This document shows, in pieces, positions 58,376-64,000 of a DNA stretch of 64,000 nt (within the stretch, counting starts at the first letter, position 1; every line of letters begins with the position of its first letter). Origin of the DNA: Mesorhizobium sp. WSM4311 (GTDB taxonomy: Bacteria; Pseudomonadota; Alphaproteobacteria; Rhizobiales; Rhizobiaceae); NCBI RefSeq assembly GCF_002295115.1, contig NZ_NSFV01000005.1, positions 248,001 to 312,000 of the forward strand. Direction: 5' to 3'. Below the pieces are notes generated by a model. It was not told the origin of the DNA. It was given only the letters and a program-made list of their open reading frames with translations, and made no database searches. A program made the translations under genes and the position numbers.

Positions 58376-58521
58376 CCCCCACTCCGTCTCGGCTTTGCCG
58401 AGCCACCTCTCCCCCCTCCGGAGGGAGAGGAAGGGAGCCAGCCTGGCCAAGCGCGCGCCTTTCCTCTCCCCCGTCGATCGGGGGAGAGGTGTCGAGCGAA
58501 GCTCGACGGAGTGGGGGTCGA
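58376..58521. repeat. family A paired-hairpin repeat, inverted then direct
   Basis: Inverted arm 58376-58440 (CCCCACTCCGTCTCGGC, CTCTCCCCCCTCCGGAGGGAGAG) and direct arm 58453-58521 (CTCTCCCCCGTCGATCGGGGGAGAG, CGAGCGAAGCTCGACGGAGTGGGGGTC). These match the 4833-5266 arms nearly base for base. Confidence 0.85.
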
Positions 58522-58616
58522 CCCATGGCTCGATCGTTGTATTTCAACCGACCAGCACCGTTAAGGTGACGCCTACGGGCCTGTCCCAGCAGCGTTGCCA
58601 AGGGTCACCAAGGCAA

Positions 58617-58645
58617 CAAAAAACCCGGCTCAAGGCCGGGCTTTT
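58617..58645 (-). terminator. rho-independent terminator of secB
   Basis: On the minus strand GCCCGGC with GCCGGG forms the stem around TTGAG, followed by TTTTTT. It is 22-50 nt after the secB stop and is the clearest intrinsic terminator in the window. Confidence 0.8.
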
Positions 58646-58667
58646 CGAGGCATTCTGTAGATAAGCC

Positions 58668-59168
58668 TCAGCTCACCTGGACCTTCGACGCGGCCTGGTC
58701 CTCGGCGATCTTCTGCTGGAACATCTGCGCGAAGTCGATCGGGTCGAGCATCAGCGGCGGGAAGCCGCCATTGCGGGTCGCCTCGGCGATGATCTGGCGG
58801 GCGAAGGGGAACAATAGCCGCGGGCATTCGATGAACAGGATCGGCAGCATGTGCTCCTGCGGGAAGCCCGAAATGGCGAAGACGCCGCCATAGACCAGCT
58901 CGACATTGAACAGCACTTCCTGGTCGAAGGAGGCCTTGGCGTTCAGCGTCAGATTGACGTCGAACTGCTTGTCGGAGAGCGGGTTGGCGTTGACATTGAC
59001 GTTGATGGCGATGCCGGGGGCCTTGTCGCGGCCGCGCAGCGAGTTCGGCGCGCCGGGGCTCTCGAAGGACAGGTCCTTCACATACTGGGCGAGCACGTTG
59101 AGCGACGGCTGCGTCGCGTTGCCGTTGCCGTTGGCTGCGCCGGTCGGCGCGTCATCATTGCTGGCCAT
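58668..59168 (-). CDS. secB: protein-export chaperone SecB
   Basis: Tetrameric chaperone that keeps precursors unfolded for SecA. The 166-residue protein has [23 protein letters not shown], the beta-sheet core [18 protein letters not shown], and [35 protein letters not shown] 59168 (MASNDDAP) is the normal start; an open frame far upstream covers repeats. In many Rhizobiales it is the direct neighbour of dnaQ; here the two are 35 kb apart. Confidence 0.95.
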   Translation of the reverse strand: MASNDDAPTGAANGNGNATQPSLNVLAQYVKDLSFESPGAPNSLRGRDKAPGIAINVNVNANPLSDKQFDVNLTLNAKASFDQEVLFNVELVYGGVFAISGFPQEHMLPILFIECPRLLFPFARQIIAEATRNGGFPPLMLDPIDFAQMFQQKIAEDQAASKVQVS

Positions 59169-59367
59169 GAGCCTTATATCCTTTTCCCCTGGGCAGCCGT
59201 GCTGACCGAATTGAAATCGGGCGTTCGCTACCATGGTCGGCATGACAAGACAAGGTTTGCCGCCTTGGGGCTCGTGTCGGCCGCGGTTGGCTGTGGAGAG
59301 ATCATTGTCGGGGTCGGCGCTGCCCCTCATCAGGTTGCCCGTCCTCCGCAGCCGTTGCAGAAGGGCG

Positions 59368-59572
59368 GCGCCCTTCCTCTCCCCCGTCGATCGGGGGAGG
59401 GTGTCGAGCGAAGCTCGACGGAGTGGGGGTCGACCCTTCGGCGCAAGGCGACGCAATGCCTGCGCCTTGGTCCCTTTTCAATATCCGGTCGCGGCGCCTG
59501 CCAGGTGGTTCCCCCACTCCGTCTCGGCTTCGCCGAGCCACCTCTCCCCCCTTCGGAGGGAGAGGAAAGGAG
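59368..59572. repeat. family A paired-hairpin repeat, direct then inverted
   Basis: Direct arm 59368-59434 and inverted arm 59511-59572 in the 459-nt gap between secB (start 59168) and the fxsA stop (59628). The inner gap of 76 nt has no hairpin. The rest of 59169-59367 likely holds the secB promoter. Confidence 0.85.
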
Positions 59573-59627
59573 CCTGGCTGGAGCGGCGCTGGCCTCTCGG
59601 AACAGATCAGAACGCCGCACCCGCGAC

Positions 59628-60125
59628 CTAATCGTCCTTGAGACGCCGCCACGGCGAATTGTGATCCGGGCCGCGCTTGAAATCGTCCTCGCGCGAATAG
59701 TCACCGTCGTCGAGGTCGATGACCCTGTCGCGCGACCGGCGAAAGCCGCCGGCCGAGAAATCGGTGGCGACGACGATGCGGCCCTTGAACCGGCGCCAGG
59801 CAAGGTCGCGCACCGGCGGCAGGAACAAGAGCAGGCCGATAATGTCTGATATGAAGCCGGGGATGATCAGAAGGATCGCGGCGACGACGATCATGGCGCC
59901 GTGGGCAAGATGGCGGCTGGGATCATGGCCGGCGTCCATCTCGGCGCGCACCCGCGCCATGACGCCAAAACCCTGGTGCCTGAGCAAAAGCACGCCGGCG
60001 ATGCTCGAGGCCAGCACCAGGCCGACGGTCGCCAGCGCGCCGACCTCACGGCCGACGATGACGAAACCGGCGATTTCCAGCAGCGGCAGAGCGAGAAGAA
60101 ACAGGGGAAGCAGCGAAATGCGCAA
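59628..60125 (-). CDS. fxsA: FxsA family membrane protein
   Basis: A 165-residue inner-membrane protein of the FxsA family (suppressor of phage T7 exclusion by F in E. coli). Membrane segments LPLFLLALPLLEIAGFVIVG, VGLVLASSIAGVLLL and MIVVAAILLIIPGFISDIIGLLLFLPP are visible, followed by a charged tail. Start appears to be TTG 60125, which gives the family's MRISLLPLFLL opening. Divergent from timA. Confidence 0.88.
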   Translation of the reverse strand: MRISLLPLFLLALPLLEIAGFVIVGREVGALATVGLVLASSIAGVLLLRHQGFGVMARVRAEMDAGHDPSRHLAHGAMIVVAAILLIIPGFISDIIGLLLFLPPVRDLAWRRFKGRIVVATDFSAGGFRRSRDRVIDLDDGDYSREDDFKRGPDHNSPWRRLKDD

Positions 60126-60336
60126 GTCTTGCGAGCCTTCCGGTCGTTGGTCGTTTCGATTGTTTGGCCCTGGCGGCCAATCGCCGCTGGCCCTGAGGCC
60201 GTTAGATAGGTATGCCTGCCTTTAATTTGAATGATTGCACCTTGCGTTCTATATGCTTTGAATGTTGAACGCTATGCGACCGCGGCCTGTCGGCCGGATG
60301 GTCCGGCCTAGAGGCAGGGATTGATTGGCGGAAGAT

Positions 60337-61044
60337 ATGGGTTTCTTCGACTTCGGCACGATTTTCTTCCTGATCGCGGCGGTGGTGATCTTCTTCCAGC
60401 TGCGCAACGTGCTGGGCCGTCGGACCGGGAGCGAGCGGCCGCCCTTCGACCCCTACTCGGCGGCGCGCACTGAGAAGGACGCCACGCAGAAGCCTGAAAA
60501 TGTCGTTTCGCTGCCGCGCAAGCGCCTGCCCGGCGAGCCGGCGCCGGCCGACGCCTATACGGCGATCGACGCCTTCGCCAAGCCCGACACCGATCTCAAC
60601 AAGGGCCTGCGCGCGATCAAGGACAATGACCCGTCCTTCGACCCGAAGGGTTTCATCGACGGCGCCAAGATGGCCTATGAGATGATCGTCATGGCCTATG
60701 CCGACGGCGACCGCAAAACGCTGAAGAACCTCCTGTCGCGCGAGGTGTTCGACGGCTTCGTCGCCGCGATAGGCGAGCGCGAGGCGAAGTCGGAAAAGAT
60801 CCAGTCCTCCTTCGTCGGCATCGACAAGGCCGACATCGTGTCGGCCGAGATGAAGGGCGGCGAGGCGCATGTGACGCTGCGCATCATCAGCGAGCTGATT
60901 TCGGCGACGCGCGACAAGGCCGGCACGGTCATCGACGGCGATCCGGAGACCGTGGCCGAGGTCAAGGATGTCTGGACCTTCGCCCGCGACACGCGCTCGC
61001 GCGATCCGAACTGGAAGCTCGTCGCCACCGAAGAAGAAGACTGA
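60337..61044 (+). CDS. timA: TimA/Tim44-domain protein
   Basis: Membrane-anchored protein with an N-terminal helix FFDFGTIFFLIAAVVIFFQLRN and a Tim44-like C-terminal domain (about 90-235). Bacterial TimA is related to the mitochondrial import motor anchor and is conserved near mltA in alphaproteobacteria; the role is not settled. ATG 60337 is preferred; TTG 60325 would add MAED. 235 residues. The divergent promoter to fxsA lies in 60126-60336. Confidence 0.85.
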   Translation: MGFFDFGTIFFLIAAVVIFFQLRNVLGRRTGSERPPFDPYSAARTEKDATQKPENVVSLPRKRLPGEPAPADAYTAIDAFAKPDTDLNKGLRAIKDNDPSFDPKGFIDGAKMAYEMIVMAYADGDRKTLKNLLSREVFDGFVAAIGEREAKSEKIQSSFVGIDKADIVSAEMKGGEAHVTLRIISELISATRDKAGTVIDGDPETVAEVKDVWTFARDTRSRDPNWKLVATEEED

Positions 61045-61050
61045 GCCCCG

Positions 61051-61100
61051 ATGCATGTCGCCCAAAAGTGCGAAGCGGTTTTGGGACAACGACTTGCAGC
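61051..61100. repeat. family F nested hairpin after timA
   Basis: Outer stem GCATGTCG (61053-61060) with CGACTTGC (61090-61097; one mismatch) and inner stem CCCAAAA (61061-61067) with TTTTGGG (61079-61085), loop GTGCGAAGCGG. The inner stem pairs despite differing from the CCGAAAA stem at 30608. Confidence 0.75.
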
Positions 61101-61170
61101 AAAACCAAGAGCCGCAGCGCGTCGCATGACACTCTTCAAACACGACGCGCTTTAAGGCGACGGGGCTCCG

Positions 61171-62271
61171 GTGTCGCTATCGCCTCTCTTCATCGAAAAA
61201 TCCTTTGACGATCTGCCCGGCTGGGGCGATGACGACCTTGTGCCGGCCTTCGAGGCGTTTCGCCGCTCCGCCTTCCATGTGCCGGTAAAACCCTATCGCA
61301 GCGGCGCGCTCGGCGTCGATTTCGGCGCCTTCGCCGCGGCCTATGCGCAAGCGCGCATCGCGGCGCCCGCGAACCGGACGGAGGCGCGAACTTTCTTCGA
61401 GCGCCATTTTGTCCCGATGCTGGTCCGCGCCGAAAGCGGCGCCGGCCTCGTCACCGGCTTCTACGAGCCGCAGGTCGAGGCCTCGCCGGTGCGCACGGAG
61501 CGTTTCGTCGTGCCGCTGCTGTCGCGGCCGGCCGATCTCGCCGATGTCGACGATGCCAATCGGCCCCAGGGCATGGATCCCTACCTCGCCTTCGCGCGCC
61601 GGACGGCGGACGGACTGGCCGAGTATTTCGACCGTGGCGCGATCGAGCGCGGCGCGCTTGAGCGCCAAGGGCTTGAGATCGCCTGGCTGGCCGACAAGGT
61701 CGATGCCTTCTTCATCCATGTGCAAGGGGCCGCAAGGCTCGCCATGACCGACGGCCGGCTGCGCCGCGTCACCTACGCCGCCAAGTCGGGCCAGCGCTTC
61801 ACCGGACCCGGCAAGGTCTTGAGCGAGCTTGGCGAAATCCCGCTGGCCGAGGTGACGATGCAATCGATCCGCGCCTGGTTCAAGGCGCATCCGCAGCGCA
61901 TCAACGAGATCCTGTGGCGAAACCGCTCCTACATCTTCTTCCGCGAGGCCGAGGTGGAAGATGCCGCGCTCGGCCCGATCGCCGCCGCCAAGGTGCCGCT
62001 GACGCCGGGCCGCTCGGTCGCGGTCGACCGGCTTCTGCACACATTTGGCACGCCCTTCTACATCGACGCGCCGACGCTCACCGCCTTCGACGCAAGACCG
62101 TTCCGCCGGCTGATGATCGCGCAGGACACCGGCTCGGCCATCACCGGACCGGCGCGCGGCGATCTCTTCGCCGGTTCGGGCGATGCCGCCGGCGAGATCG
62201 CCGGCGTGGTGCGCAACGCCGCCGAATTCTATGCGCTGGTGCCGCGCGCGCTGGCCGGGGGCGCCAAATGA
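61171..62271 (+). CDS. mltA: membrane-bound lytic murein transglycosylase A
   Basis: Cell-wall lytic enzyme that cleaves the glycan strand with 1,6-anhydromuramic product. The 366-residue protein has the MltA domain (RAESGAGLVTGFYEPQVEAS near residues 85-104) and the C-terminal 3D domain (LMIAQDTGSAITGPARGDLFAGSG) with the catalytic aspartate. Start is GTG 61171, with AAGGCG upstream. No obvious lipobox at the N-terminus. Its stop overlaps the smr gene (ATGA). Confidence 0.9.
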   Translation: MSLSPLFIEKSFDDLPGWGDDDLVPAFEAFRRSAFHVPVKPYRSGALGVDFGAFAAAYAQARIAAPANRTEARTFFERHFVPMLVRAESGAGLVTGFYEPQVEASPVRTERFVVPLLSRPADLADVDDANRPQGMDPYLAFARRTADGLAEYFDRGAIERGALERQGLEIAWLADKVDAFFIHVQGAARLAMTDGRLRRVTYAAKSGQRFTGPGKVLSELGEIPLAEVTMQSIRAWFKAHPQRINEILWRNRSYIFFREAEVEDAALGPIAAAKVPLTPGRSVAVDRLLHTFGTPFYIDAPTLTAFDARPFRRLMIAQDTGSAITGPARGDLFAGSGDAAGEIAGVVRNAAEFYALVPRALAGGAK

Positions 62272-62798
62272 GCAAGCGTCCGGACAGGCTGAGCGAAGAC
62301 GACCGGGTGCTGTGGAACCTGGTGGCGCGCACGGCCAAGCCGCTCAAGGGAAAAATCTCGGTCGACATGCCCGACATGGCCATCGAGGCCAAGCCGACGG
62401 CGCCGCCACCGGCCCAGCCCGCCGCCAGTGCGCCGGGCGCGACAAAGCCGAAAGTCCAGCATGTCACGCACCGGCTCGACGAGCCGACGCTGGACAAACT
62501 GTCGAAGGGCCGGCTGCCGATCGAGGGCCGTGTCGACCTGCACGGCATGACGCAGGACGAGGCCTATTCGCTGCTGTTCTCGTTCCTGCACCGGGCGCAT
62601 GCCGGCGGCATCCGCTATGTGCTGGTCATCACCGGCAAGGGGTCGTCCTCCGGCGGCGACGGCGTGCTGCGGCGCGCGGTGCCGGCCTGGCTGTCGACGC
62701 CGGCCTTCCGGCCGCTGGTCTCCAGCCATGACCATGCCGCCCGCAACCATGGCGGCGCCGGCGCGCTCTATATCAGGCTGCGGCGGGCGCGGTCATGA
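62268..62798 (+). CDS. Smr-domain DNA-binding protein
   Basis: A 176-residue protein with a disordered Pro/Ala-rich N-terminal half and a C-terminal Smr domain (EGRVDLHGMTQDEAYSLL, VITGKGSSSGGDGVLRRAVP). Smr domains occur in MutS2 and act as nicking nucleases; free-standing bacterial ones are poorly understood. Starts 4 nt inside mltA. Confidence 0.88.
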   Translation: MSKRPDRLSEDDRVLWNLVARTAKPLKGKISVDMPDMAIEAKPTAPPPAQPAASAPGATKPKVQHVTHRLDEPTLDKLSKGRLPIEGRVDLHGMTQDEAYSLLFSFLHRAHAGGIRYVLVITGKGSSSGGDGVLRRAVPAWLSTPAFRPLVSSHDHAARNHGGAGALYIRLRRARS

Positions 62799-62817
62799 GG
62801 ATCGGGAGGCCGGGCGC

Positions 62818-63186
62818 ATGACGCCGTTCGGCGAAAGGCTGCGGGCGCTCAGGCGCGAGCGCGGCGTCAGCCAGAAGGACATGGCCGCGGCGATCGGCGT
62901 CAGTGCCGCCTATCTCTCGGCGCTTGAGCATGGCAGGCGCGGTGCGCCGACCTGGACGCTGATCCAGAAGATCATCGGCTATTTCAACATCATCTGGGAC
63001 GATGCCGAGGAGCTGGCGCGGCTGGCCGAAGCCTCGCATCCGCGTGTGCGGCTCGATACGTCGGGCCTCAATCCCGCCGCCACCGAGCTCGCCAACCTGC
63101 TGGCCGAGAACATCGAGAAGCTCGACGAAGCGGAACTGCGCCGCATCACCGCCTCGATCCGCGCCGCGCTTGGCCGGCTGAAGTAA
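62818..63186 (+). CDS. XRE-family helix-turn-helix regulator
   Basis: A 122-residue protein with an N-terminal cro/C1-type helix-turn-helix (RLRALRRERGVSQKDMAAAIGVSAAYLSALEHGRRG) and a C-terminal region (LANLLAENIEKLDEAELRRI). The family is conserved next to smr in this chromosomal region. It starts 19 nt after the smr stop with GGGAGG upstream. Confidence 0.88.
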   Translation: MTPFGERLRALRRERGVSQKDMAAAIGVSAAYLSALEHGRRGAPTWTLIQKIIGYFNIIWDDAEELARLAEASHPRVRLDTSGLNPAATELANLLAENIEKLDEAELRRITASIRAALGRLK

Positions 63187-63270
63187 CTGGTTTTACCTGA
63201 AGTTCGCGACGGCCTGCCGGAGCGCGAAACAGGGCCCGCCGATGGCAGCCGGCGGGCCACTGTTGCGGGA

Positions 63271-63513
63271 TCAGGGCTTGCCGGCCGTGCTGCCATTGGG
63301 GTTGCCGCCCTTGGTGCCCGGGTTGCCATGGTCGTGGCCATTGTGGTCGCCGCCCAGGCAGTCCGACGCGCCGGCAGTGCCGCAACAACGGCCGGCCCAG
63401 AGATCATTGAGGTTGGTGTGGACGCAGCTGACCGTCTGGTCGGCCTTCGCGGATCCGCCCAGGGCCGACACGGCAGCGACGGCGAGAAGGGTGTTACGCA
63501 GCAAAGCAGTCAT
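63271..63513 (-). CDS. small secreted Cys/His/Gly-rich protein
   Basis: An 80-residue protein with a signal peptide (LLAVAAVSALGGSAKA), mature part with VSCVHTNLNDLWAGRCCGTAGASDC and a GGDHNGHDHGN tail. Cysteines and histidines suggest metal binding, but no family is recognised. Lies alone in the gap between the XRE gene and a repeat. Confidence 0.6.
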   Translation of the reverse strand: MTALLRNTLLAVAAVSALGGSAKADQTVSCVHTNLNDLWAGRCCGTAGASDCLGGDHNGHDHGNPGTKGGNPNGSTAGKP

Positions 63514-63633
63514 TTGAAGTCTCCATGGTTGGGTTTCTGTCGTTCACGGCCGTGTGTCGCCGGGCGAACGGAAATGGTTCATGGAGAGGGATGGAAATTT
63601 TTCGAAGAGATGCGTGGTGGACCTCCACGCCTT

Positions 63634-63818
63634 CGTCATCCACGGGCGGAGCAGCCGCGCAGCGGCGTCGCGGAGACCCGAGGATCCATGCCGCGACCTG
63701 CGGACGCCGCAACGGCGCAGAATGTGGCGATGGCTCCATGAAGATGGCCGACGCCTGTTTCTGGGCCGCCGTGTTCTATGTTGGTGTCACGGCATGGATC
63801 CTAGGGTCTGCGCCGCAG
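63634..63818. repeat. decayed family B repeat, copy 5
   Basis: Left arm 63634-63693 (CGTCATCCACGGGCGGAGC, GTCGCGGAGACCCGAGGATCC) and part of the right arm 63791-63816 (GGCATGGATCC, GGGTCTGCGCCGC). The middle is replaced or diverged. Fills the gap before the cysteine peptidase gene. Confidence 0.75.
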
Positions 63819-63840
63819 CCCAACCAGCCAGCCGCAGCCG

Positions 63841-64000
63841 CTACTCCACCGAACCGACCAGCACCTGCTGGCCGCCGCGTATGGAAACCCAGCGGCCGGT
63901 ATTGTCGATCGCCTGGCGCTTGAGGAAGTGGTAGCCGGTCTGGTCCCAGGCCTTGACCTTGTCGGTCAGATTGTCGAGCACGTAGTCGCCCTTGTCGGTG
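63841..64000 (-). CDS. transglutaminase-like cysteine peptidase, C-terminal end only
   Basis: The last 52 residues of a protein whose frame runs past the window edge. The stretch TDKGDYVLDNLTDKVKAWDQ and the end RWVSIRGGQQVLVGSVE match the C-terminus of the bacterial transglutaminase-like cysteine peptidase family (BTLCP, peptidase C93), which often works with LapD-like systems or in the periplasm. Stop TAG at 63843-63841. The catalytic Cys-His-Asp lies outside the window. Confidence 0.8.
   Translation of the reverse strand, partial: TDKGDYVLDNLTDKVKAWDQTGYHFLKRQAIDNTGRWVSIRGGQQVLVGSVE

Noticed and set aside
56478..58664. 728-codon plus-strand open frame over the ABC binding protein
   Set aside because: Shadow of a real gene and repeats; low-complexity arginine/alanine composition.

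Overview
The window is high-GC, densely packed chromosomal DNA of a rhizobial alphaproteobacterium. Gene order and protein style fit Mesorhizobium or a close relative; this is inferred from synteny and not from any search. No rRNA, tRNA, CRISPR array, transposase or integrase was seen. The window covers the chromosome origin and partition region. oriC is predicted at about 19.38-19.79 kb between hemE and the ppsR-type regulator, and a ParB-binding (parS) cluster lies at 10.1-12.8 kb.

Layout. 0-4.6 kb: minus-strand branched-chain 2-oxoacid dehydrogenase operon (bkdA1-bkdA2-bkdB-lpd, the last cut by the window edge). 5.3-14.2 kb: holA, a DUF1326 gene, then parB, parA, rsmG, mnmG and mnmE, with five parS-like sites, three of them spaced about 314 bp apart by a tandem duplication. 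14.2-19.4 kb: a YyaL-type thioredoxin-domain protein, rho, hemJ, hemE. 19.4-23.5 kb: oriC, ppsR, maf, aroE, coaE, dnaQ.

23.5-58.6 kb is an accessory block. In many Rhizobiales dnaQ is followed directly by secB; here about 35 kb separates them. The block holds hydrolases, a DddP-like M24 protein, a frameshifted GlxA-type regulator, cystathionine beta-synthase and gamma-lyase, RidA, an isochorismatase-fold protein lacking the usual cysteine, HxlR and Rrf2 regulators, tauABC, an ABC-2 exporter, a cyanide-insensitive-type bd oxidase (cydAB), a LuxR-LAL regulator facing small secreted or stress-type proteins, periplasmic msrA, an MKPA-repeat protein, a TadG-like protein, lepA, a low-GC DUF2806 gene and an orphan Tat-type solute-binding protein. 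Sulfur metabolism recurs (cbs, cgl, tauABC, msrA, perhaps dddP-like and rrf2).

58.6-64 kb: the ancestral order resumes with secB, fxsA, timA, mltA, smr and an XRE regulator, then a small secreted protein and the C-terminus of a transglutaminase-like cysteine peptidase.

Intergenic spaces are crowded with repeats of several unrelated sequences but a common design: two hairpin-bearing arms in inverted orientation, like bacterial BIME or RIME elements. A second family of small nested hairpins shows compensatory stem changes. One ~205 bp element (family B) occurs five times and, in two tandem copies, carries parS sites.
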